From Azolla caroliniana (taxonomy: Eukaryota; Polypodiophyta), in NCBI GenBank assembly GCA_043228905.1, contig JBHGNT010000001.1, positions 28,892,001 to 28,956,000 on the forward strand: DNA of 64,000 bases, written 5' to 3'. Positions 35,501 to 45,405 of the stretch are shown in pieces; the stretch's first letter is position 1, and every line of letters begins with the position of its first letter. A program made the position numbers and the translations under genes. Under the pieces are notes generated by a model, which worked only from the letters and a program-made list of their open reading frames with translations, was not told the origin of the DNA and did not search any database.

Positions 35501-38500
35501 ATTTCTTTACTTAGAACTCCTTCGTCACTTTTGTGTTTGGGGTTCTTCCCTCTGCTGTAGCTCTATGCAATCTTTATTTAAAAGTTTTCTAATGGATAAT
35601 GTTAGCTGGGATGTATGCGTGATTTTGTGTTTAACCTACTTTAAGGTTAACCTGTTCTGACATTCTTTTCTTGACACTGAGAATTATTTAATATACTCAT
35701 TATTTTCTATTCTCTAAAAAATATAATCTAAGTCATATAAGATGAAATATCAGTATCTACCGATTGCACCTTTTGTAAATTATTTTTAAGAAGCTGTTTT
35801 CTGCAAAATAAATTATCGATTAGGCTCTTTGCTTATGGAAGGGTTAATTTCAAAATGGTGGGCTGGAAGCTAAACTGCTAACGTTCAAACTAATTGTTGG
35901 GCATTCAAACTTATTATATTTGGCATGTGGATTAGATTTATTCTGGAACATGATTGCATGGGTTTCTTGGGTATACTTAGTTGAAAAGTTCGTTTAGTGT
36001 CTTTAGTACTAGGCTTTTGTAGTGCCATTTATCTGATAGAAACAAATATAACATGATGTTTGTCTGTCATTAACTTATGTGTAATCACAATTATCAAGAT
36101 TGTATCGCTATTGGGATGCACTTCATATCAAATCTATATATGCATTGTCCTTATTTATTTCCTAATTATTATTTTCATTACCTTTTAGAAGTTTTGACTT
36201 TGGTTTAGACAGATCATTCTTTCTTGCATAATGCATTTTTGCTGTCCGAATTTCATGATGAAACCTGATATGCTGAATATTTATTGAGGATATTATTTGA
36301 TTTGTAGCTTGATACAAGCTGAATATTTATTGAATACATTATATTTATAGATCTCTTTTGATTTGCATATTGGGTATCAATGTGATAATACTGGGTTGTG
36401 ATCCTTTAACATTCCAGGGTGAAAAGCTGCAAACACCTTGTGGATCATGATCCCTCCTGTATTTATGAAGTTTTTTCTTTGTTGCATTCATAAATACTTC
36501 ACATCTACTGAAATGCAGATGTAACATTGCTCATTTAACATAAAATTGACATGGATGTTGAAAACATGCATCATGAATTATATATTTACATTCAAAATGC
36601 CGGTTTATCATTAATTCCTATTTTTATATTCTGCGATGGAAAACTAATAATGGGAGCAATAAAGCTATATATGGTTATTTATCATTTGGTGTTATTTTTA
36701 TTTTTATCATTTCGCGTTTCAGGAAATTAAACAATCAAAAGACGGGAGTATTGCAATCACAGGACAATGGTTTTACCGTCCAGAGGAGGCATTTAAAAAG
36801 GGTGGAGGTAGTTGGTGTTCTTCTGATTCACGTGAGTTGTTTTACAGCTTTCACCAAGATGAGGTAGCTGCTGAAACTGTAATGCACAAATGTGTGGTGC
36901 ACTTCATACCCCCTCACAAACAGACTCCGGTTCGGTCAAAGCATCCTGGGTTTATTGTGCGGAAAGTTTATGACACCGTTGACAAAAAGCTTTGGAAACT
37001 AACAGACAAGGATTATAAAGATAGTAAACAATTAGAGCTTGACATGCTTGTACAGAAGACTAGAGATGCCCTTGGTGAGCTTCCTGATATTGATCCTGAA
37101 GAAGTTGTAGTTGACCAAGAAGAAACTGATAAGAGCAGAAGTCAGATTCGTAGAAGAACTATACTTCCTATTAACATCAACAAGGACGAAAATTCACCTG
37201 GGGATTTATCTGTAAAAGAATTCCCTGGAAGACCAGATACACCTGGCAGTTGTTTGGCACAATCAGAGGAGTACAAAACTCTAGTTAACTTCAACGTTCT
37301 CACTGGTAATAAGGCACGGGATAGATGGATGGAAAAGATTTTCACAGGTGTGAAATATGTTTGCAAAGTGAACTCAGAGAATGCTGAGAAGAATGTTGTA
37401 AAAGAGGAGACACTTTCTGCAGATACATTGCACACTGTCACAGAAGAGTCCGTTGGAACTCTAACCAATCATGGTAGCAACAATATGCCCAAGGCCTCAG
37501 AGGTGAAATTATTTATCATAACGATGTATTTGCTAGGTGATGGCATGGATTTGATCGTTATGTTTATAATACCTGTGCACAGGCTCAGTTTCATCTTAGT
37601 GGATAACACCATTTAAGATAACTAGGATAACTGTTCTGGTATAGTAGAATGGAGATATGTTAAAGCGAAGTGTTTGCTTCTGCAGATTAATGCTGATCTC
37701 GTTTGGCCTGACGATGCAGTTGCTGCAGTTACAGGGCTTGAGAAAGTAGCTTTTGATACATTAGGCTCTGATATGCACAAATATAACTTGAAGATGCGTC
37801 AGCTTGAATTCAATTTGAAGGTAGTCAATGATCTTCAAGAGTACACAAATTTGGATATTGTAAATCTTATATGTTGTATGATGTGCTCTTCTGGTGTTAC
37901 AGAACAGTACAGTTCTTGCACAACGTCTTCTCAAGAAGGAATTGGATGCATCCAAAGTTCTGAATATGTCTCCAGCAGAGTTAAAGGTGTTATTATTTAT
38001 TGCCCGAAGTTTAATATTCAAATACTATGGTATCTTTCTTGTTAGTTTTTGACCATAACCATGAATTTGTTAATAACAGGATGGCCTGACAGCTGAAGAG
38101 AAGAGTGCCCAGGAGCCAGAAGAGATAGAGACTATGCAGGTGGGTTGTGACTTGCAACCCGATTATAGGATTCGTTAGCTGCTTCATATATGAGATGTTG
38201 GTATAAGGTTGCTATCTTTGTAACAGATGGCAGATGTTCGATGTGCAATATGTGGCGAAAAGAAAGTTGGAGTAACGGACATTATACATGTGGGACATGG
38301 GGATAGATATCAGGTAAAGATGTTAGGACAAGAAGCTAAGATGAGAGCATACTGTTAGGAAACTGGAATGTATTATACTATATATTTGCTATGTATCTGA
38401 CAATGACGTTCTGTCTTGTATCTTCTCAGTTGGAATGCTTGAAATGTGGAAATACATGGTATTCGTCAAGGGATTCTATATCCTCGTTGACAATTCAGAC

Positions 38501-38681
38501 TGTCCACCCCAATCTGACAGTTGGTACAGCACCGTGGGCAACATCAAAATTTGAAGAGGTTGAGCGAGAGCTCACGAGCCCTAAGGATACCAAAAGAGTA
38601 GAAGCTTTAGAAAGTGGTGTAGCAACATCAGAGCAGCATGGTGATATTGGTAAGCAGTCCATTCCGGAAAGCCAAATCTAG
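32522..38681 (+). CDS. BAH domain / TFIIS-like / zinc-ribbon nuclear protein (8 exons)
   Basis: Exons are 32522-32911, 35416-35478, 36723-37502, 37686-37820, 37903-37986, 38080-38139, 38227-38313 and 38430-38681. They give 1851 nt, 616 aa, and every exon is phase 0. The N-terminus (residues 1-105) is acidic and Glu-rich. The BAH domain lies at about 115-245 (FELDGNRYELEDSVLITPEE, GQWFYRPEEA, ELFYSFHQDEV, CVVHFIPPHKQ). A TFIIS-central-like helical region spans about 412-495 (FDTLGSD..KYNLKMRQLEFNLK, LNMSPAELKDGLTAEEK). A zinc ribbon follows (C510, C513, C536, C539; GDRYQLECLKCGNTWYSSRD). It resembles Arabidopsis BAH proteins of the AIPP3/BDT1 type, which read histone marks and link chromatin to RNA polymerase II transcription and polyadenylation. 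The exact orthology is inference. Confidence 0.9.
32939..34340 (+). repeat. degenerate repeat array in intron 1 of the BAH gene
   Basis: A module recurs about six times, near 32939, 33509, 33714, 33955, 34100 and 34290. It holds a GCTCTTGA(A/G)C-like start, TTTCAAGTAAAT, T(A/C)TGGT(C)TGGTTTT and CTTCAAA(G/C)TTGC words. Spacing is 150-240 bases apart from one longer gap. The first module overlaps the region just after the exon 1 donor. The copies are too diverged for exact borders. Confidence 0.6.
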
Positions 38682-40060
38682 AAATCTAAGCTTTTGAGCC
38701 CATCCTTAAATATATGTAGCCAGAATGAATGGTCCAGTTTGGGATCTGGAATGTATTTGCTAATTCTGTAAATATGTAACTTAGTGAACGATACACCAGT
38801 TCTGATAGGATAATAGTAGCATGTGTCATGTGTGTTGTAAATATCTTCCTGTTTTGGGCCTTTTGTTACACAAGGGGCATACATTTGTTTTTTGGTAGGA
38901 CTTAAGGCGAACTGGTTTGTATATGTCTTTCTTCTAGAGTTTGAAATGAGCTTTTGACACCAAACTTCATTTTCAAATTTTTGTATGAGCATGAATACAA
39001 TTCTTTGTTCTTTGCGTGAGATTTATCAAGTAAAATATTTATCAAGTAAAATTTACTTTTAAGTGAAATCTTTTCTCAATAGAATTATGAAGGAAGTCAT
39101 ATCTTGTTGCTGCAAAACATTTTAAGAACCAAAAAATGTGATTTAACCTTCTGCCTGATGTGCTTGGCATGTGGAATCTTCTGTGTTTTGAAATTTTCTA
39201 GTTATCCTTGTAATTATGTATCTTAACTTCCAAGATGACGTTGCTATAAATAGGAAATGGATGTATGTATTGCTGAGAACAAGGAATTTGATAGCCATAT
39301 TCAAGTAAGGGTAAATATTCTTCCCAATGATCAGTTATGCAAATGATGGGAAATAATTGGGGTTGTGTATGGGATCTATGATATGGTAAATGGTGGCCAA
39401 TATCCCATCATATGGTAAAGGCTGCAACAACATTGTCGTGTTGTGCTTGTAAATTTTAACTTTTTGACTTGTAGAAGAATATTTCAATTGGTTTCATTGT
39501 GCCCGTGAACAAAGTGCGTGTGGATAGAGCTTATAAACTTGTGGATAATGTATTGCAATAACAAGTTTGTAAAGTTGGGACCTGGCTGTGCTGAAATATG
39601 ATGGCAGGTATGGGTGAGAAATATGAAAGCATGGAGGAAACACATGAAATGTAGTTTGTGGTGAAGAGGTCATTGCAACTAATAAAATGAAAATTGAGAC
39701 TTTTTGAAGCAGCAAAAAAGTAGCCATGGTACATAAAGAAAGGGATCTATTAGGAGTTCATCCAACTTGAGAACATCATAGATGGAGGACAAAAGTAGTA
39801 CTTGATAGTTGACTGGCAAATCTTACTTTTTAGACAATTTGCACTTGTCCATAATCTTTCCTTGTGGTCTTTCAGAATGAGCTGGAAAACCTATTCCTAG
39901 GAAGCATCCAAATAATGTACAATATCATGAAGGCACTTGTGAACAAATAATAATCACTAGGAAAGAGAGGTCATGTACATGTATATTGTATCTTGACATA
40001 TGTTTACATAGAAGAGTTGAAAGTTGAACAATGGTACATCCGAGAAAGGGGGTGACAAGG
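38682..40060. other. 3' UTR and intergenic region after the BAH gene
   Basis: AT-rich sequence without a recognisable gene. AATACAA occurs near 38994 and may lie near the transcript end. No element was identified before the 137-bp repeat. Confidence 0.45.
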
Positions 40061-40067
40061 TGAGTAT

Positions 40068-40345
40068 GCATTAGTGTATAGTGGAGTAAAGATGAAACTA
40101 ATGTTGTGACATGTCTTGTAACAATGTGAAAAAAGCACCACTCAAATGTAATGTCAAATGTTGTCTCACATTGTGCTTGGTAACACAATGGTGATGATGA
40201 GGAAGCATTAGCGTATAGTGGAGTAGAGATGAGACTAATGTTGTGATATGTCTTGTAACAATGTTTAAAAAATGCTACTCAAATGTAATGACAAATGTTG
40301 TCTCACATTGTGCTTGGTAACACAATGGTGATGATGAATGTCATG
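40068..40345. repeat. tandem duplication, 137-bp unit
   Basis: GCATTAG(T/C)GTATAGTGGAGTA starts at 40068 and 40205. Both copies pass through ACTAATGTTGTGA and end TTGTGCTTGGTAACACAATGG. A third partial copy appears at about 41050-41110 after the SINE cluster, so the SINE inserted into this array. Confidence 0.85.
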
Positions 40346-40355
40346 TACATGCACA

Positions 40356-40356
40356 C

Positions 40357-40405
<49 letters not shown>
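40356..40405. repeat. (GA)n microsatellite
   Basis: About 48 bases of alternating AG lie directly after the second 137-bp repeat. Confidence 0.95.
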
Positions 40406-40407
<2 letters not shown>

Positions 40408-40539
40408 CTTTTGTGTTTGATGGTAGGCATGGAGTGATCATCTTGCTTATTGGCAATGCAACATGTTCCACTACCCATGTAGTGTAGTTAGTGCGTGTCC
40501 ATACTCCATTGTGACACCCATTGTAAGTGTGTGTTCTCA

Positions 40540-40991
40540 TTGAGAGAGAGAGCTCAGTTGGTAAGGTTGCCCAATGGAGACCAGGAGGTTATGGGTTCAA
40601 CCTCTACATTCCACCGTGGCATATAGTAAATTAAGAGATATATGTGGAGTAATAGAGAGGTGAGAGATTGGGTTTCGAACCCAAGATGGTTATGGGTTCA
40701 ACCTCTACATTCCACCGTGGCATATAGTAAATTAAGAGATATATGTGGAGTAATAGAGAGGTGAGAGATTGGGTTTCGAACCCAAGATGGTTATTGGTTC
40801 AACCTCTACATTCCACCGTGGCATATAGTAAATTAAGAGATATATGTGGAGTAATAGAGAGGTGAGAGATTGGGTTTCGAACCCAAGATGGTTATTGGTT
40901 CAACCTCTACATTCCACCGTGGCATATAGTAAATTAAGAGATATATGTGGAGTAATAGAGAGGTGAGAGATTGGGTTTCGAACCCAAGATG
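40540..40991 (+). repeat. tRNA-derived SINE with a fourfold 101-bp internal amplification
   Basis: The 5' part has a Pol III A-box-like AGCTCAGTTGG (40551-40561) and a B-box-like GGTTCAACC (40594-40602). This spacing is that of a tRNA-derived (Au-like) SINE. From 40588 the B-box half is repeated four times in exact 101-bp steps (40588, 40689, 40790, 40891), ending at 40991. Each unit carries GGTTCAACC plus a second B-like GGGTTTCGAACCC, but no A box. Units differ at very few positions. Confidence 0.82.
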
Positions 40992-41124
40992 TAGTGCTTG
41001 TATTGTAACAAATTCCAATACATAAAAAAGAGAGAGGGAGAAGTACTAATGACAATGTTGTCACATTGTGCTTGGTATTAGGTAACAGAAGTGGTGATGA
41101 ATGTCATGTATTTCACACATACAT

Positions 41125-41363
41125 ACGTATACATAAATTATAACACACACACACACGTACGTTTTCACACACACACACACACACACATAGGAGAGAGAGA
41201 ATCTACCCGATTTGTGTGTGTATGTGTGAGCCTAACTAACAAACTTTGTTGGTGTGTGCCAAGTGAAAGAAAGTCTCCAGTATGAAGCAAGTGAAAGCTA
41301 AACTTAAAAGCCATGGCTCTCGTGAGTCGTGACAGTCCGCCCTTCTTCTATATAAAAAACATT

Positions 41364-41404
<41 letters not shown>

Positions 41405-41550
41405 ATTTTAGTTATGATGACCGGATAAATACACATTTTTGCTGTAAACCAATTGTCTCATGGGCCAATTTTGGCCTTAGAAGACGTTAATATATCTTTC
41501 TTTCTCTCTACATATACATATACGTACATACATACATACATACATATATG

Positions 41551-41587
<37 letters not shown>

Positions 41588-41608
41588 CAGAGAGGAAGAA
41601 GGAAGAGC
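41125..41608 (+). promoter_or_regulatory. upstream region of the glycine-rich protein gene
   Basis: The region is made largely of simple repeats: CA near 41145-41188, CT near 41369-41398, and a TACA/TATA/GA run at 41516-41588 ending 20 bases before the start codon. A TATATATA stretch (about 41551-41568) could serve as TATA box. The AAGACGTTAATATATC repeat (about 41450-41513) lies inside it. Confidence 0.5.
41450..41513 (+). repeat. AAGACGTTAATATATC(TTTC)n repeat, copy 2
   Basis: TCTCATGGGCCAATTTTGGC followed by CTTAGAAGACGTTAATATATC and TTTC units. It is the best preserved of the four copies and abuts the simple-repeat promoter of the glycine-rich gene. Confidence 0.7.
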
Positions 41609-42823
41609 ATGGCCATGGCAACTCACTCCATTGTGCCCACCATTGTATCGGTCTTGCTAATAAGCTTCTTATATTTAACGTGGCCTCCCTTTCAGCATTC
41701 GCATCTCCATGAAGCCATGGCAGAATCCTCATTGATTGGTAAGAGGAAGGCGGTCCTTCATGATGATCAGGCCTCCTCCTCCTCCTCTTCTTCCATGCCT
41801 AACGCTTATGATGTTCACACAGTCGTCTCTCCCAGAAACCCTAAGACAGGCTCCACCTCCACATCCCAGTTTGCTGTCTGTAAATTAGACCGCGCCCATG
41901 GTGGCGGGGACTGCTTTGGTAGGGTTCTGTATTGCCCATCTTCTTGCTTCTCCATCGCCACACATCATGACACTGACGATGAAGCGGCTACGTCCTATCG
42001 CAGCGCTAGCGTGGAGAGCCGGAAGACAGACGGAAGGGGTAAGAATATTGGCAAAGAGGATTACGACTATTACTACGATGACTATGACTACGGCACTCCC
42101 GGAGGAAATGGTGGGAGTGGTGGTCAGAATGGGGCTCCGGGGGCCCCTGGCAGTGGAGGAGGTGGTACTGGTGGTGGTGGTGGCCTCGGAGGAGCTGGAG
42201 GGGCTGCTTCACCTCCTGCTCAATCAACAATGCCAGGAAGACTGCCTACTCCGCCACGCCCACCACCAGGAGGAGGAGGAGGAGGTAGAAGAGGAGGCGG
42301 CGGAGGTTATGGTGGCCGTAGAAATGGCACCACCAGAGCAGCAGCAGCAGCAGCACCTCCTCCTCCTCCGCCAAGTGCGCCTAGAGACGGAGCTCCCGGT
42401 GCTCCAGGAGGAGGAGGAGGAGGAGCCGGTGGCCGTGGTGGTAATGGCGGCGACCGAAATGGAAATGGAGGAGGTGGTGGTGGTCAAGGTGGAAACGGTG
42501 GCGGTCAAGGTCAAGGCGGCCGGAATGGTAGTCCTGGGCGGGTTGGGAGCGGCGGTCAAGACGGCCAAAGTGGTAGTCCTGGGACGGTGGGGAGCGGCGG
42601 TCAAGGCGGTAATGGGGGTCAAGGAGGTGGTCAAGGCGGCGGGGGGAGGGGGGGTCGTGGAGGAGGTGGAGAAGGTCGGGGTGGGGTTAGAGAAGGAAGT
42701 TTGGAGGGAGAGACTTACAGTGGTGGTGGCCCAATGGCAGGGCAAGTACTAGGTAATGCTAATGGTCATGGTAATGGTGGTTGCATGTATGATTGTGTTA
42801 CCGAGTGCCGCGCATTCTGTTAA
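41609..42823 (+). CDS. secreted glycine-rich protein with split Cys cluster
   Basis: The protein is 404 aa from one exon. The N-terminus is a signal peptide or anchor (TIVSVLLISFLYLTWPPF). A Ser-rich stretch is followed by a Cys group (first Cys about residue 91; CFGRVLYCPSSCF), an acidic Tyr/Asp block (EDYDYYYDDYDYG), about 225 residues dominated by Gly with Pro and Arg islands, and a second Cys group at the extreme C-terminus (CMYDCVTECRAFC). The Cys pattern recalls plant cell-wall/root-cap proteins in which a Pro- or Gly-rich insert separates C..CP..C from C..DC..C; this is inference. It probably acts in the cell wall. A long second frame (41898-42752) is a by-product of GGN-codon composition. 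Confidence 0.8.
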   Translation: MAMATHSIVPTIVSVLLISFLYLTWPPFQHSHLHEAMAESSLIGKRKAVLHDDQASSSSSSSMPNAYDVHTVVSPRNPKTGSTSTSQFAVCKLDRAHGGGDCFGRVLYCPSSCFSIATHHDTDDEAATSYRSASVESRKTDGRGKNIGKEDYDYYYDDYDYGTPGGNGGSGGQNGAPGAPGSGGGGTGGGGGLGGAGGAASPPAQSTMPGRLPTPPRPPPGGGGGGRRGGGGGYGGRRNGTTRAAAAAAPPPPPPSAPRDGAPGAPGGGGGGAGGRGGNGGDRNGNGGGGGGQGGNGGGQGQGGRNGSPGRVGSGGQDGQSGSPGTVGSGGQGGNGGQGGGQGGGGRGGRGGGGEGRGGVREGSLEGETYSGGGPMAGQVLGNANGHGNGGCMYDCVTECRAFC

Positions 42824-45405
42824 GATCACCACCACCACCACCATTTCCTGATGCCCTGACCACTATTTTACTACTATCACCTCAATTCAGAGCATGTGAT
42901 CACTTACTTAGCCACTCATTCTGTCTTTTTGTTCCACCTACCACATACTTTAGAGAGTATTATTTTATTACTCGCCTCCCCGTCTGAGTAGTTTTCTCTG
43001 CGCTCTTTCAGTTCCTTCCACCAATTCGCGGTCTCAAAACATTTTCCCCAGGAAGGCTTCGGGGTTGTAGAAAATCTGGATTCTGAATTATTCCCAATGT
43101 AAGCCATATTTAATAAGAAGAACTTGTACATTTGCATCAGAACTTGCATTTTTTTTCTTTTTTTTTTTAACCCGTGTACTCTCAAAAACTGAAGTTAGTT
43201 AAGTTAGTAAAACCGCATTAATATGAATTCAAACTTATTCCTATCCTGGTGTGTGGAAGGAAATCAGGGCCATTGTTTTTTTCATCCCCTTGGCTCTTGG
43301 GTTGTGAAAACTCAAGTTTTGTTGTTTCTTAACCCCCCTTGGCTTGGGTTGTGAAAACTCAAGTTATGAATCCAAACTCTTAAGGATGACAATCCTACTA
43401 TCTTTAATAACTCTCGTGTCCCGACCCCGCTTTGTTTTTGACAAAGCAACTCCGGCGTGGGACTCTTCTAAGGTGATGTGCCATCATGGTCTCGCGACTT
43501 TGTCTGTCCATGGCATAAACTTCACATTTAGATTGGGTGGGTAAATGAAAAATACATAGGATTATTCTATTTAAGAATTTCATGAAATTTATACACTACT
43601 GCTTCCTTATTGTGATCAAGTCAAGAATATTATTTGCTAGAGGAATTGTTGCCATGTTGATGATGTGTGGTAAGTATCTCTTGCGGCAACACTAAATTTG
43701 TTCATGCATTGAACATGAATAACTCAAATTGTATGTGCTTAAAACTATATTGTCACGATTTGTATGAAAGGCTAATGGCATCACCTACAATTTGGGAAAA
43801 TTGTTGGTAAGTAAAAAGATCCAACTTCAAGATGTCAATTTGTTTGTGGTACCACTTTGTAACATCCTCTATAGGAAGGACAAAAATAATTGTTTGTAAT
43901 ACAGAAACACAAGTGTTTACGAGTTAACAAATTGTAAACAAGTTCTCTTTGTCATAACAAATAGCAAATTGGTTTTGGCTAATTTATTTGCCATATCATC
44001 ATTAAAGACCATGATTAAATTTACAAGTGATATTTAGATAATCGTATGATTCACCATGTCTAATACTAGTAATTAATCAATGTATGATGCATTGGGATTA
44101 CTAGATATGACATCTATTAGTTATTGTCAAGATTAGATCAAGCATTAAGTTGATAATAGTAGCAACCCTCTTTTCAACTTTTTCCTATGGTGTCTTCATT
44201 ACCACAATGTATGACAGGAGCCTTTAGCCATACATTCCATGCTTTCCTTCTCTTGTGATACCAATGCGTCTACATGAGGTCAATGTCTTCTAGGAAAGAA
44301 TTTGAAAATGACCAAAGAGGTTTCTACTAATGCCATACCTATAACCAATGCAATACATGTTCCTACTTTAAATTGGATCACATCCCATTGAGATCATAGC
44401 CATGGAAAGGGTGATTGAGTACATGATTAAGATGTTGATCACCACATCAACTCAATTGACACAAGCAAGTTTTAGATAGATGGAAGATATGAGAAATGGT
44501 TTGGAAATAGAAGATTCACTTTTTCTTCACAATGTGTTAATAGATTCTTTCATGAATGAGGTCTTTTTGCAACACCAATGTACCACGTGGGAAAGATGAG
44601 TAGGTTCATCTTTCACATAATATTACACGAGTTGTACTAAACTACAAAACTTCCAAAAAGGAAACCACCCAGCAATACATGCTAGAGCACGTGCCTTTGT
44701 TAGCCATTCACACCAGTGCTTCAATATGAGTTAAATCACATTCTCTTCAATGGGGCTTGACCATGCATATTTTTCCCTAGATTGGTGGAAGTAGCATTGC
44801 TTGATAGAATGTACTATAATCAACCAATTCAAGTGTGTCAATCCAATCCACTCTCTACACATTCCTCTCAATATTACAATGTGTACTCCATTCCGATGTT
44901 TATTAGTGGAACTCTTGAGCCTTCAGTCACACTACTAAATATATAAAAATGATTCAGTTTTGGTTCCATTGATCATATTTAATATGTAATAAGTCAAGTA
45001 TCTTGACAACTTGCTCTAACCATTGTTCTGACTACTTTTGTCTAAATCTGTGAAAATTTTGATCAAATCTTTATCTCAGGAAAAGAAATCACAAGCTCAA
45101 CTGACCTGACATAAACATACATAACTAAGTTCCTTGTGGTGAACAGATAACACCATCTATATAACTGAAAGATTTTTGAATAAAAGGTAATAAGCAGTTG
45201 GAATCATGCCTTCCAATTATATTCCATCCTTATTTATAATGATCTGGAAGTGAACCCTTCCACAGTGATTACTGCAATACTGTAACATGGTCATCTCAGA
45301 CATCTGTATCACAAAACCTCGTATCACAAAACCTTGTTGAACGCCTCTTGAAAGGAACGCGTTAGATGCATGAGAAGGAGAAATGAACTTGTTAGTGAAC
45401 AAAAC
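42824..45405. other. intergenic region between glycine-rich and GRIP genes
   Basis: No gene found. A short duplicated phrase GTTGTGAAAACTCAAGTT occurs near 43302 and 43347. The rest is AT-rich with scattered short ORFs. The two genes are convergent, so both 3' UTRs lie at its ends. Confidence 0.5.

Noticed and set aside
40551-40602. functional tRNA gene
   Set aside because: A and B box-like motifs are present but no acceptor stem or cloverleaf is visible; it fits a SINE head.
40588-40991. CRISPR-like array of regular repeats
   Set aside because: Contiguous 101-bp tandem units without spacers in a plant genome; explained as SINE amplification.
41898-42752. 284-codon frame overlapping the glycine-rich gene
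   Set aside because: A shifted reading of GGN-rich sequence giving Glu/Val-rich low complexity; the main frame has signal peptide and Cys motifs.
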